From Holdemania massiliensis (GTDB lineage: Bacteria; Bacillota_I; Bacilli_A; Erysipelotrichales; Erysipelotrichaceae): DNA of 64,000 nucleotides. The notes beneath the pieces were generated by a model. That model saw only the letters and a program-made list of their open reading frames with translations, was not told the origin of the DNA and searched no databases. Position numbers and translations under genes: made by a program. Numbering within the stretch: position 1 is the stretch's first letter; each line of letters starts with the position of its first letter. Where the stretch lies: NCBI RefSeq assembly GCF_022440805.1, contig NZ_JAKNTK010000001.1, positions 1,860,001 to 1,924,000 on the forward strand. Reading direction: 5' to 3'. Positions 51,252-59,498 of the stretch are shown piece after piece.

Positions 51252-51866
51252 ATGTATTTTAAGGAAAATCTGAGATATCTCAGAAAAAAGTATCATATTA
51301 CACAGAATGACCTGGCAGAAAAATTCGGCTATAAATCATTTACAACCATTCAGAAATGGGAAGACGGCACTTCGATGCCGAAGATGAGCATCCTGCAGCA
51401 GCTGGCGGATTTCTTCAATCTGACGATTGAGCGGCTGATCAATCAGGATCTGACGCGCGATGAAATGTCCGGCGTGCGGGTGCCGGTTTTGGGCAGTGTC
51501 AAAGCGGGATATGATCACTTTGCGGAACAGATCGTTGAAGATTACGAATGGGTCAGTCCGGATGAAGCAAGAGGCGGCGAGTATTTTTATCTGGACGTCG
51601 TCGGGGATTCGATGAAGAATGCCCGGATTGAGGAAGGCGACCGCGTTTATATCCATCGGCAGAATTCTGTCGATAATGGTCAGATCGCGGTGGTGCTGCT
51701 GGAAAATGATGAAGTGACGCTGAAGCGGGTCTTTTATAAAGATGGGGATATGATTCTGCAGCCGGAAAATGACGCGTATGAACCGATTGTCGTACCGTTA
51801 AAGGACGTCATGGACCGCAGAGTACAGATTTTGGGCCGGCTGGTGCACAATAAAATCCGCTATTGA
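51252..51866 (+). CDS. XRE/S24 LexA-like self-cleaving repressor
   Basis: A 204-residue protein with an N-terminal XRE helix-turn-helix (MYFKENLRYLRKKYHITQND, then AEKFGYKSFTTIQKWE) and a C-terminal S24 peptidase domain. The cleavage site is probably Ala-Gly in LGSVKAGYD; the serine is in VVGDSMKNA and the lysine in DEVTLKRVF. This plan (as in lactococcal HdiR or phage CI) differs from the winged-helix LexA of Bacillus. AAGGTGGTGAT precedes the ATG at 51252; a GTG at 51240 overlaps it. Being divergent from an SRAP gene, it may control DNA-damage genes. Confidence 0.92.
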   Translation: MYFKENLRYLRKKYHITQNDLAEKFGYKSFTTIQKWEDGTSMPKMSILQQLADFFNLTIERLINQDLTRDEMSGVRVPVLGSVKAGYDHFAEQIVEDYEWVSPDEARGGEYFYLDVVGDSMKNARIEEGDRVYIHRQNSVDNGQIAVVLLENDEVTLKRVFYKDGDMILQPENDAYEPIVVPLKDVMDRRVQILGRLVHNKIRY

Positions 51867-51896
51867 GGAATTAGAAAAGCCAAGAAGACAAACATG

Positions 51897-51935
51897 AAGA
51901 TCGTTCGGTTCTGGATGAACTGGGCGGTCTTTTCA
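51897..51935 (+). terminator. Terminator after the repressor gene
   Basis: AAGATCGTTCGGTTC at 51897-51911 pairs with GAACTGGGCGGTCTT at 51917-51931, a 15-base stem with four G-T wobbles, followed by TTC. Confidence 0.75.
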
Positions 51936-51947
51936 ATTGAGCTTGTG

Positions 51948-51976
51948 TTGCAATGACAGCGGTTTCAAGGTAAACT
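51948..51976 (+). promoter_or_regulatory. Promoter of glpK
   Basis: TTGCAA at 51948-51953 and TAAACT at 51971-51976 are 17 bases apart, 25 bases before the glpK start. Confidence 0.65.
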
Positions 51977-52001
51977 TATACAAGAAACGAAGGTGGAAAG
52001 A

Positions 52002-53501
52002 ATGGAAAAATATATTCTGGCGATCGACCAGGGAACGACCAGCACCCGGGCGATTTTATTTGATCATGCGTGTCAGATCCGTGCTCAGGCGCAGAAAGAA
52101 TTCACGCAGTATTTTCCCAAACCCGGCTGGGTTGAACATGATGCGACAGAAATCTGGCTGAGTGTTCTGGCGGTGATGGCCGAGGTCGTCATGGCCAGCG
52201 GCATTGATCCGGCGCAGGTAGAAGGGATCGGCATTACCAATCAGCGTGAAACAACGGTCGTCTGGGATAAACAGACCGGTCTGCCGATTTATCATGCGAT
52301 CGTATGGCAGTCGCGCCAGACGGATAAAATCTGTGATCAGCTGAAAGCGGAAGGCTTAGAAGAGTGGATCCGAGCGAAGACCGGGCTGGTAATCGATCCG
52401 TATTTTTCAGCGACAAAAGTGAAGTGGATTCTTGATCATGTGCCGGGGGCACGTCAGCGAGCGGAAAACGGTGAACTGCTGATGGGCACGATTGACACCT
52501 GGCTGGTTTGGAAATTAAGCGAGGGCCGTTGTCACAGTACGGATTATTCCAACGCTTCGCGAACGATGATGTACAATATTTTCGATCTGAAATGGGATGC
52601 GGAAATTCTGGCAAAATTAGATATTCCAGCCAAAATGCTGCCGCAGGTGCAGCCTTCCAGTCAAATCGTCGCGATGACAGCACCCGTGCATTTTTTCAAC
52701 CGGGAAATCCCGGTGGCGGGTGTTGCTGGGGATCAGCAGGCAGCGCTGTTCGGACAGGGCTGTTTTGAGGAAGGCATGGCCAAAAATACATATGGAACTG
52801 GCTGCTTCTTGTTGATGAACACCGGTGAACAGCCGGTGGTTTCCCGCCATGGTTTAGTCACGACGCTGGCCTGGGGTGTGGATGGAAAGGTCAGCTATGC
52901 TTTGGAAGGCAGTATCTTTGTTGCCGGCAGCGCGATTCAGTGGCTGCGCGACGGCTTGAAAATGATCCGGACCGCCGCGGAAAGCGAAGTCCTGGCTACC
53001 TCGGTAGACAGCAGCGAGGGCGTCATTGTCGTTCCGGCCTTTGTCGGTTTGGGCGCACCGTATTGGGATGACAAAGCGCGCGGGGCGATCTTCGGGCTGA
53101 CCCGCGGCACAACCCAGGCGCATTTGGCACGGGCAACACTGGAATCGCTGGCCTTTCAGACCCGGGATGTGATCGAAGCGATGCAGAAAGATTCCGGCAT
53201 TCGCTTAAAGACGCTCAAAGTCGACGGCGGGGCCGTCCGCAACAATTATCTGATGCAGTTTCAAAGTGATCTGCTTCAGACCCCTGTGGAGCGCGGCAAG
53301 ATCAACGAAACAACAGCGCTGGGTGCGGCATTGTTAGCCGGTTTGGCTGTGGGATTCTGGAAGAATCGGCAGGAAGCGCTGGCAGGACTGCAGCTGGATC
53401 ACCGCTTTGAGCCGCAGACCAGCGCGTCGCAGGCAGATCAGGATTACCGCCGCTGGCAGCAGGCTGTGGCGTGCTGCTGTCACTACCATCCAGAAGGATA
53501 A
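52002..53501 (+). CDS. glpK: Glycerol kinase
   Basis: A 499-residue FGGY kinase: YILAIDQGTTSTRAILFDH, EFTQYFPKPGWVEHD, GIGITNQRETTVVWD, TGLVIDPYFSATKVKWILD, AGDQQAALFGQGCFEEGM and KVDGGAVRNNYLMQFQSD (each quoted in part) are typical. It makes glycerol 3-phosphate. Start at 52002 with AAGGTGG upstream. The regulatory histidine used by PTS-phosphorylation in many Firmicutes lies in the region that here reads SRHGLVTTLAWG; the histidine at SRHG is a candidate. glpF and glpD are not adjacent. Confidence 0.96.
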   Translation: MEKYILAIDQGTTSTRAILFDHACQIRAQAQKEFTQYFPKPGWVEHDATEIWLSVLAVMAEVVMASGIDPAQVEGIGITNQRETTVVWDKQTGLPIYHAIVWQSRQTDKICDQLKAEGLEEWIRAKTGLVIDPYFSATKVKWILDHVPGARQRAENGELLMGTIDTWLVWKLSEGRCHSTDYSNASRTMMYNIFDLKWDAEILAKLDIPAKMLPQVQPSSQIVAMTAPVHFFNREIPVAGVAGDQQAALFGQGCFEEGMAKNTYGTGCFLLMNTGEQPVVSRHGLVTTLAWGVDGKVSYALEGSIFVAGSAIQWLRDGLKMIRTAAESEVLATSVDSSEGVIVVPAFVGLGAPYWDDKARGAIFGLTRGTTQAHLARATLESLAFQTRDVIEAMQKDSGIRLKTLKVDGGAVRNNYLMQFQSDLLQTPVERGKINETTALGAALLAGLAVGFWKNRQEALAGLQLDHRFEPQTSASQADQDYRRWQQAVACCCHYHPEG

Positions 53502-53532
53502 TCACTCAGAAAAAGGAGCGTATAAAATATTT

Positions 53533-54159
53533 ATGGTGCTGAATCAGGAAGGCTTCAATCAATGGGCGGCGAATTATGATCAAAGTGTCGCACAGTCCCA
53601 ACAGGAACAAAGCTATCCGTTTGCCGGCTATGATGAGGTTCTTGCGAGGATTGAAAAGCGGATTGCGGCGCATCCCGGAGCCTTGGTCTTGGACGCGGGT
53701 TTTGGTACCGGCGTTCTGACCGAACGTTTGGCTAGAGCCGGCGCTGTGCTCAGCGGATTTGATTTTGCTTCAGCCATGGTCGATTCAGTTAAGAAAAAAC
53801 TGCCGCAGGCTCAGTTGTTTATTCATGATTTCAACGATGGCTGGCCGGCCATTCTGGCCGAAAATCAGTTTGATTTCATTGTGTCTACTTACGCGCTGCA
53901 CCATTGCGGCATGGCGGATCAGATCGCCTGGATTCAGGCAATGACTGCGCATCTGAAACCGCAGGGACAGGTTCTGATTGGCGATATTGCCTTTGAGAAT
54001 GAGGAAGCGTACAAGCTTTGCCGCAGGCAGGCGGCCTCGCAGTGGGATGCGGAGGAAACGTATCTGACGCGTGAGCAGCTTCAGTCTGTTTTCGGCGGAC
54101 AGTTTACATGGGAGCGCTGTTCTTTCTGCGCTGCGTTGATGATCTTCAAAGCTCGTTAA
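53533..54159 (+). CDS. Class I SAM-dependent methyltransferase
   Basis: A 208-residue methyltransferase of the methyltransferase-11/25 type: FNQWAANYDQSVAQSQQE at the start, the SAM motif VLDAGFGTGVLTERLA near residue 57, FDFIVSTYALHHC and LIGDIAFENEEA. It resembles the YrrT group of small-molecule methylases, but the substrate is unknown. The ATG at 53533 has AAGGAG about 15 bases upstream, a long spacing; no nearer start is available. It lies 31 bases after glpK. Confidence 0.85.
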   Translation: MVLNQEGFNQWAANYDQSVAQSQQEQSYPFAGYDEVLARIEKRIAAHPGALVLDAGFGTGVLTERLARAGAVLSGFDFASAMVDSVKKKLPQAQLFIHDFNDGWPAILAENQFDFIVSTYALHHCGMADQIAWIQAMTAHLKPQGQVLIGDIAFENEEAYKLCRRQAASQWDAEETYLTREQLQSVFGGQFTWERCSFCAALMIFKAR

Positions 54160-54205
54160 GCGTTTAATTGAAATCGGAAATAGCTAAGAAAAAGGGGGTA
54201 AGGTT

Positions 54206-54868
54206 ATGCAGGCATTCATCTTTGATATGGACGGGGTTATTATCGACAGTGAAAAGGTGTATGAACAGGCCGATCAGAAGTGGTTTGCGGAAAATGGCAT
54301 CCAAACCGACCGCATTGCGCTGCGGCGGTGTTTGGGATGTACGGATGACGTCAACTGGGGCATGATCGCGAAGTGGAATCCGGATCGGGATATCCCTGAA
54401 ATTTATCGGCAATATCGTGAATTCTGCAAGGAGATCCGGGTGAATTACCGTCAAATTTACCGGCAGTATGTACAGACGCTGATTGATCAATGTCATCAAT
54501 ATGGAATCCAAACAGCATTGGCTTCCAGTTCGCCGATGGACAACATTCTGACGGTTATCCGCGACTGCGGCCTAGAGAATCAGTTTGATTTGATCGTCAG
54601 CGGCTGTGATCTGCCGCAAAGCAAACCCGATCCGGCGATCTTTCTGCAATGTGCCAAGCAGCTGGGCATCGTTCCGGCAGCATGCGTGGTGATTGAAGAT
54701 TCGTATAACGGCGTTACAGCCGGCAAACGTGCCGGCATGACGGTCATCGGTTTAGATGATCCGTATTTTGGTCAGGATCTGAGCGAAGCGGATGTCCGAG
54801 TTGAGGTTTTGGAACAAATCGAAATCACAGCGCAGGGTTTCAGCATCAAGGCCAGGGCTGCGTTATGA
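54206..54868 (+). CDS. HAD-superfamily hydrolase (beta-phosphoglucomutase-like)
   Basis: A 220-residue HAD phosphatase with motif I FDMDGVIIDSEK (nucleophile and acid aspartates), motif II threonine/serine region ALASSSP, motif III lysine in SKPDPAIFLQC and motif IV VIEDSYNGVTAGKRAGM. The helical cap places it in the beta-phosphoglucomutase/sugar phosphatase group; substrate not assignable. GGGGGTAAG precedes the ATG. It overlaps the next gene by four bases. Confidence 0.9.
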   Translation: MQAFIFDMDGVIIDSEKVYEQADQKWFAENGIQTDRIALRRCLGCTDDVNWGMIAKWNPDRDIPEIYRQYREFCKEIRVNYRQIYRQYVQTLIDQCHQYGIQTALASSSPMDNILTVIRDCGLENQFDLIVSGCDLPQSKPDPAIFLQCAKQLGIVPAACVVIEDSYNGVTAGKRAGMTVIGLDDPYFGQDLSEADVRVEVLEQIEITAQGFSIKARAAL

Positions 54869-55404
54869 AATTATTGTTCGTGCGCCATGGTCATCCGGAT
54901 TATTCTGAGCCCAAAGCGCTGGGATATCCGGGCTTCGGCAATGATCTGGCGCCTTTGGATGCATTAGGCCGGATACAGGCTGAACAGGCAGCACAGGATC
55001 CGCGGCTGAGACAGGGACAGCTGATCGTCGCTTCCCCATTTACCCGTGCCCTTCAAACGGCAGCGATTCTTTCCCGCCGATTGGATCTGGATCTGCGCGT
55101 AGAAGTGGGACTGCATGAATGGCTGCCGGATCTAACCTATACGTATACGCAGATTGAAACGGTCGAGCAGGCCAGAGCGGAATTTGACGCCATGAACGGC
55201 ATTGCCGAGGCAGAAAGAAAAGGACAATGGGAAACGTGGGAACAGATGCGTTTCCGTGCGGAACGGGCACTGGCGCGCTATGTTGGTTATGAATGCCTGA
55301 TCGTGGTCTGTCACGGACTTTTGATGCAGTGCTTTGTGGAGGAAAAAAAGATTCCCAACGGCGGGGTTTTTGAGGTACAATGGATGCCTGAACACACGCG
55401 TTGA
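54865..55404 (+). CDS. Histidine phosphatase family protein
   Basis: A 179-residue member of the phosphoglycerate-mutase-like histidine phosphatases: LLFVRHGHPDYSEP with the catalytic RHG near the start, LIVASPFTRALQTAAILS, the acid donor region VGLHEWLPD and VVCHGLLMQCF with the second histidine. Substrate unknown. It overlaps the HAD gene (ATGA), so both phosphatases are coexpressed, and a P-loop kinase-like gene follows 15 bases later. Confidence 0.9.
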   Translation: MKLLFVRHGHPDYSEPKALGYPGFGNDLAPLDALGRIQAEQAAQDPRLRQGQLIVASPFTRALQTAAILSRRLDLDLRVEVGLHEWLPDLTYTYTQIETVEQARAEFDAMNGIAEAERKGQWETWEQMRFRAERALARYVGYECLIVVCHGLLMQCFVEEKKIPNGGVFEVQWMPEHTR

Positions 55405-55419
55405 GGGGAGGCGCAAAGC

Positions 55420-55929
55420 ATGGAACGAATTTGTATTATCGGCTGTCCCGGCAGCGGCAAGAGTACGCTGGCATCCCGATTAGCCGCCGCCACAAACATC
55501 CCGACGATTCATTTGGATCAGCTGTTCTGGAAAGAGAACTGGGTTCAGCGTACCGACGAAGAATTCGATGAGCTGTTGGCAGAAGCTTTAAAACAGCCTC
55601 GCTGGATCATGGACGGCAACTTCGCCCGTACCCTGCCGCTGCGGTTGGGCTTTGCGGATACGCTGATCGTTTACGATCTGCCCAAATGGCGCAGTGTCGC
55701 CGGCTATTTTCAACGGCTGCGGCGCTATCGCGGAAGCACCCGTCCTGACATGACGGAGGGCTGTGCGGAAAAGCTCGATTGGGAATTTGTGGGCTACATC
55801 TTAAAATTTAAAAGACCGGATCTGACGGCTTTACAGCGGGAATTTCCGCAGCTGACGATACTTCGGCTGCGTTCGCACCGCCAGGCAGAAAGCTGGCTGA
55901 CGCAGCTGGAAAAACGGATTGAATCGTGA
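55420..55929 (+). CDS. P-loop kinase-like protein (FlaR/adenylate-kinase-like)
   Basis: A 169-residue P-loop protein: Walker A in IIGCPGSGKSTLASRLA, then IPTIHLDQLFWKENWV and WIMDGNFARTLPLRL, as in the group annotated as FlaR-like or topology-modulation proteins, which look like small nucleotide kinases. The true substrate is not established. GGGGAGG lies 11 bases before the ATG. It belongs to a cluster of small, possibly cotranscribed enzymes (HAD, histidine phosphatase, kinase, GNAT). Confidence 0.8.
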   Translation: MERICIIGCPGSGKSTLASRLAAATNIPTIHLDQLFWKENWVQRTDEEFDELLAEALKQPRWIMDGNFARTLPLRLGFADTLIVYDLPKWRSVAGYFQRLRRYRGSTRPDMTEGCAEKLDWEFVGYILKFKRPDLTALQREFPQLTILRLRSHRQAESWLTQLEKRIES

Positions 55930-55992
55930 TTGCGGCAGCTGCGGCCAAGGATTTTGACAGTTTGTCAGAAGGAAAGAAAGAAGGGAAATACA

Positions 55993-56514
55993 ATGCTTGA
56001 ACTACGTTCCTTGACAACCGCAGACGGCGAAGCGGCCTATATGTTTCTGCAGGCGTTCGCGCCGGATGAAAACGGATTTGAAAATCCCTATCATGACTGC
56101 TCAAAAGAAACCTTTTTAACTCAGGAGCTGCCGTTGATTTTAGATCATGCGCAAGGGCGGAATCTGGAAGAAAATCATGTTCCGGATACCTGGTATTTTC
56201 TGTGGGACGACGATCAGATGGTCGGTCTGTTTCGGATTCGGCATTATCTAACGGAAGCGCTGGCCCAGGGGGCAGGCCATATCGGTTACGGCATTCATCC
56301 GGATCACCGCGGCAAGGGCTACGCGACGCGCGGTTTGGCGCTGGCCGTCGAAGAAGCGGCGAAACTGATTCCGGAGGATGAAGTCTACCTGTCCTGTCAC
56401 AAGGATAATCCGGCTTCGCTCAGGGTGCAGCTTAAAAACCACGCGCGGATCGATCATGAGGATGAAGTGGAATATTATACGCGGATTCCGCTGCCAAAAC
56501 ACCTGCATCGTTAA
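55993..56514 (+). CDS. GNAT-family N-acetyltransferase
   Basis: A 173-residue GNAT protein: LELRSLTTADGEAAYMFLQ at the start, VGLFRIRHYLTEALAQGAG, and the acetyl-CoA site GYGIHPDHRGKGYATRGLAL; VYLSCHKDNPASLRV follows. This variant of the fold is common in Firmicutes; acceptor unknown. AAGGGAAA precedes the ATG at 55993. It ends before a strong terminator. Confidence 0.88.
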   Translation: MLELRSLTTADGEAAYMFLQAFAPDENGFENPYHDCSKETFLTQELPLILDHAQGRNLEENHVPDTWYFLWDDDQMVGLFRIRHYLTEALAQGAGHIGYGIHPDHRGKGYATRGLALAVEEAAKLIPEDEVYLSCHKDNPASLRVQLKNHARIDHEDEVEYYTRIPLPKHLHR

Positions 56515-56521
56515 CCTAAAA

Positions 56522-56572
56522 GTCTGGCGGAATCAGAAGAAACACCCTTCTATTCGCCAGACCTTTTTTTAC
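56522..56572. terminator. Terminator between the GNAT and patatin genes
   Basis: GTCTGGCG at 56522-56529 and CGCCAGAC at 56555-56562 form a perfect stem with a partly paired loop, followed by CTTTTTTT. It lies between converging genes. Confidence 0.85.
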
Positions 56573-56597
56573 GGATTCTTTTTTGGATTTAACGTGG

Positions 56598-57914
56598 TTA
56601 CGAATTTTGATTCAGCTTAAACCAGCGAATCAAAAAGGCGGCAAACCAGCTGACCAGAACCTCCTGCGCCATTACCGGCGCAAGCCAATGCAGCTGCTGA
56701 AGCAGGGAATTCTGGCGGTGCAGCATCTGATCGCAGAGGCTGCGGCATAACAGGATGCGGTCAGCTTTGCCGATCAGCGTCAATAACGACTGCCGGGTTG
56801 TCTGTTGAAGCAAGCTCTGATACAGGGAACGCTCAGTCTCCAAAGCCGGACTTCCGGCGCTGAAAAATTCCGCGGCTTCAATAAGAAAGGTTTGCGGATC
56901 GAGAAGTGTCTGAGCCTCTTTTTTCATGAGCTCAGCGGCAATTTCCATCAACCGGATAAATAATGTTTCAAATGAGTCGCCCGGAGCTTTGAGAATTTTA
57001 TCCAGCAGGACGTTCTGCGGCCACAGCGTATCAATAAATGGATGATCGGAGTCATCCAGCTGACATTGAAATAAAGTCAGCTCGCGCACCAGGACTTCGG
57101 CCAAAGCTTGAAGCGAAGGGGTCAGGGGAGTAAAGACATACCGCTCACCGATCCGCTGGCCGAGAAATTTCTGCGCGTCAAGCACGCCCAGCTCACGGTT
57201 GCGTTTCAGGATCATCGGATCAAAGGATAAAAAGGATCCAAGATCGCGCGACGGGCTGAGAACCTTGACCTGCGGCAGTTTTTCCAGCGTTGGATGAATC
57301 GGACTTTGATAATGCAGATTGACAGCGATGACCCGTTCCGCTCCCATCCGTAACGCTAAGGCAATCGGCAGGTTGTCCTGATAGCCGCCGTCGATATATT
57401 GCTGCCCGGCGAATTCATAGACGGGAAAAGCGGGAAAGCAGGAAGCTGAAGCAATCAGATAATCCTTGATCTGACCTTGGGGAATTTCCTGCTTTGTCAG
57501 CTCGACTGCCTGCAGGGAAGGATAGCGCACCGTGACGAGACCGAAATCAATCGGGGACTGCCGCAGCTTCGGCTCATCGACTAACCGGGCGATCATGTCT
57601 TTTAACGGTGTGTTGTCGGCGCCTTTGGCATTGACGTATTTTTTCAGAAACGGAGCGATTTTCTGTTTGTTTTCCATGATCGCGCTGAGCTCCAGATCAA
57701 TTCCGTCCTTCATCACATCATCAATCCGCAGATTTTCCCATAAGTCCAGGGCTGCTTCGTAGTCCTGTTGGACGATCAGCGCCCCGTTTAACGCGCCGAT
57801 GGAGGTGCCGGTTACGATATCCGGCGTCATGCCGGCTGCCCGAAAGGTCTGCCACACCCCGATTTCATAGGCTCCCCGTGAACCGCCTCCGCATAATACC
57901 CATGCTGTTTTCAT
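56598..57914 (-). CDS. Patatin-like phospholipase
   Basis: A 438-residue protein with the patatin elements: oxyanion hole CGGGSRGAYEIGV at the start, nucleophile serine in GTSIGALNGAL, and catalytic aspartate in YIDGGYQDNLPIALAL. The long C-terminal half has no recognised domain. Such proteins hydrolyse phospholipids or other acyl esters. No signal peptide; probably cytoplasmic. Start at 57914 with AAAGGAG upstream; the open frame extends to 58010 without a site. Confidence 0.9.
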   Translation of the reverse strand: MKTAWVLCGGGSRGAYEIGVWQTFRAAGMTPDIVTGTSIGALNGALIVQQDYEAALDLWENLRIDDVMKDGIDLELSAIMENKQKIAPFLKKYVNAKGADNTPLKDMIARLVDEPKLRQSPIDFGLVTVRYPSLQAVELTKQEIPQGQIKDYLIASASCFPAFPVYEFAGQQYIDGGYQDNLPIALALRMGAERVIAVNLHYQSPIHPTLEKLPQVKVLSPSRDLGSFLSFDPMILKRNRELGVLDAQKFLGQRIGERYVFTPLTPSLQALAEVLVRELTLFQCQLDDSDHPFIDTLWPQNVLLDKILKAPGDSFETLFIRLMEIAAELMKKEAQTLLDPQTFLIEAAEFFSAGSPALETERSLYQSLLQQTTRQSLLTLIGKADRILLCRSLCDQMLHRQNSLLQQLHWLAPVMAQEVLVSWFAAFLIRWFKLNQNS

Positions 57915-58043
57915 CGTTAATCTCCTTTTGATGTTCGATTGTTTTCTCCTGCTATGTATTATATAATAACGGCGCAGGTTTCGATACGCTGAATTGTTCT
58001 TTGGATCCATTGAACCCTGAGCTTAATTGAAGGAAAGGAGCGG

Positions 58044-58277
58044 ATGGCGTTGAAATTAATCCATCACGCGGTCTATTTTATCAGCTGCATGGCGATTTAT
58101 ATCGCTTTATTCTGGGTCGAATGTCAAATTGTGCCGGTCGTGCTTCAGCTCTGTCTGCCATCGGGATGGCTGGGGGTGCAGTGGGCTGCGCTGGGCTTGT
58201 TTTTACTGTTTCCCAATCCGCAGCTGACCTGGATTTTGGGCAATTCGATTTCCCGACGTCTGACGCCGGGCGCTTGA
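58044..58277 (+). CDS. Small membrane protein upstream of ftsW
   Basis: A 77-residue protein with two hydrophobic helices (about residues 8-26 and 40-62) joined by a short loop, and a basic tail (SRRLTPGA). No family is recognised. AAAGGAGCG precedes its ATG. It ends 58 bases before ftsW and shares its direction, so it may be the first gene of the division operon. Confidence 0.6.
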   Translation: MALKLIHHAVYFISCMAIYIALFWVECQIVPVVLQLCLPSGWLGVQWAALGLFLLFPNPQLTWILGNSISRRLTPGA

Positions 58278-58286
58278 TTTGACATC

Positions 58287-58335
58287 AAGTTTCACTTTCT
58301 TCGTGCATACGCTGTACGGGAGGTGAAACTTTTTT
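58287..58335 (+). promoter_or_regulatory. Hairpin overlapping the ftsW ribosome-binding site
   Basis: AAGTTTCAC at 58287-58295 pairs with GTGAAACTT at 58323-58331, followed by four more T residues and then the ftsW ATG at 58336. The Shine-Dalgarno sequence GGGAGG (58318-58323) lies at the edge of the stem. It could act as an attenuating terminator or mask the ribosome-binding site. Confidence 0.6.
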
Positions 58336-59415
58336 ATGTTCCATCGAAAAAACAGGCTGCTTTTGATCGAAGTGCTGACGCTGGTAGCCGCCGGGTTGAT
58401 CATGATCGCCTCCAGCTCGGTGTACTGGGCGGAGTTTAAATATCACAATCCCTGGTATTTTGTGCAGCGTCAGGCGTTATTTGCGGTTTTAGGATTGTTT
58501 GCGATGAATCTGACCAGCCGGCTGAACATTCAGAAGCTGCGGGAAAAACAGAAACCGATTCTGATCGGCTGTTACATCGCTTTGGCGCTGGTGCTGATTC
58601 CGGGGCTGGGCGTGCAGCGCAACGGATCGCGCAGCTGGTTCGGCGTCGGCAGCTTTTTGATCCAGCCCTCTGAGTTTTTCAAGCTGGCGCTGATCTTGTC
58701 GGTGTCGGATTATCTTGCCAAGAAGGATCGGATCAAGAGTCTGCGCAAAGATTTGCTCGTCCCGTTGTTTCTGACGATGCTGGGGTTTGGCTTAATTTTG
58801 CTTCAGCCGGATTTCGGCAGTGGTCTGGTCATGGTCTGCAGTATCGTTGTAATTGTTTTGGCGGCTGATGCGCCGTTTAAATATTTCGTGCGGCTGGGTT
58901 TATTGGGCGCGGCGGGATTAACGGCCTTGATCCTGGCTGCCCCTTACCGTATGGCACGCATCGTCTCCTTTCTGGATCCTTGGAAGGATCCGTTAGGCAG
59001 CGGATTTCAGATTATTCAGTCGCTGTTTGCGATTGCCCCGGGCGGGTTGTTGGGGGCGGGCTTAAACCGGTCGATGCAGAAGCATTTCTATCTGCCGGAG
59101 CCGCAGACTGACTTTATCTTTGCGATCACGGCGGAGGAGCTGGGCTGGATCGGCGCGTCGTTAATCATCGTCATTTACCTGTTCATCATATTGGAAGGCG
59201 TGCGGATCGCCAAAGGGGCGCACGATCCTTTTCTGTGCTATGTTGCGGTCGGGATCATCAGTTTATTTGCGATTCAGGTGATGATCAACCTCGGCGTCGT
59301 CGTCGGATTGTTCCCTGTTACCGGCATCACGCTGCCATTGATGTCCTATGGAGGCAGTTCCTTAGTTATGATTATGGCGTCTCTGGGCATCTTAATGAGT
59401 ATTGCGAAGGCATAA
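58336..59415 (+). CDS. ftsW: FtsW/RodA/SpoVE-family glycan polymerase
   Basis: A 359-residue SEDS protein with about ten helices: LVAAGLIMIASSSVYWAEFK, VQRNGSRSWFGVGSFLIQPS, LLQPDFGSGLVMV, and the conserved C-terminal block PEPQTDFIFAITAEELGWIG and GITLPLMSYGGSSL (partial quotes). SEDS proteins polymerise lipid II. Position just before murG and ftsQ argues for FtsW (division) or the SpoVE paralogue rather than RodA. Translation may be tuned by the hairpin over its ribosome-binding site. Confidence 0.92.
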   Translation: MFHRKNRLLLIEVLTLVAAGLIMIASSSVYWAEFKYHNPWYFVQRQALFAVLGLFAMNLTSRLNIQKLREKQKPILIGCYIALALVLIPGLGVQRNGSRSWFGVGSFLIQPSEFFKLALILSVSDYLAKKDRIKSLRKDLLVPLFLTMLGFGLILLQPDFGSGLVMVCSIVVIVLAADAPFKYFVRLGLLGAAGLTALILAAPYRMARIVSFLDPWKDPLGSGFQIIQSLFAIAPGGLLGAGLNRSMQKHFYLPEPQTDFIFAITAEELGWIGASLIIVIYLFIILEGVRIAKGAHDPFLCYVAVGIISLFAIQVMINLGVVVGLFPVTGITLPLMSYGGSSLVMIMASLGILMSIAKA

Positions 59416-59447
59416 GCGACATGCGGGTGGGCGTGAAGGGGGATGTA

Positions 59448-59456
59448 TGCTATAAT
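59448..59456 (+). promoter_or_regulatory. Extended -10 promoter before murG
   Basis: TGCTATAAT at 59448-59456 lies 42 bases before the murG start, between ftsW and murG. No clear -35. Confidence 0.5.
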
Positions 59457-59498
59457 AAGGCAGATAAAAAAGAAAACGGAAAAAGGAGTGAAACGCAA

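Noticed and set aside
59235..59498. N-terminal extension of murG into ftsW
   Set aside because: The open frame overlaps ftsW without a ribosome-binding site; MurG begins naturally at MRVLIATGGTGGH with AAGGAG upstream.
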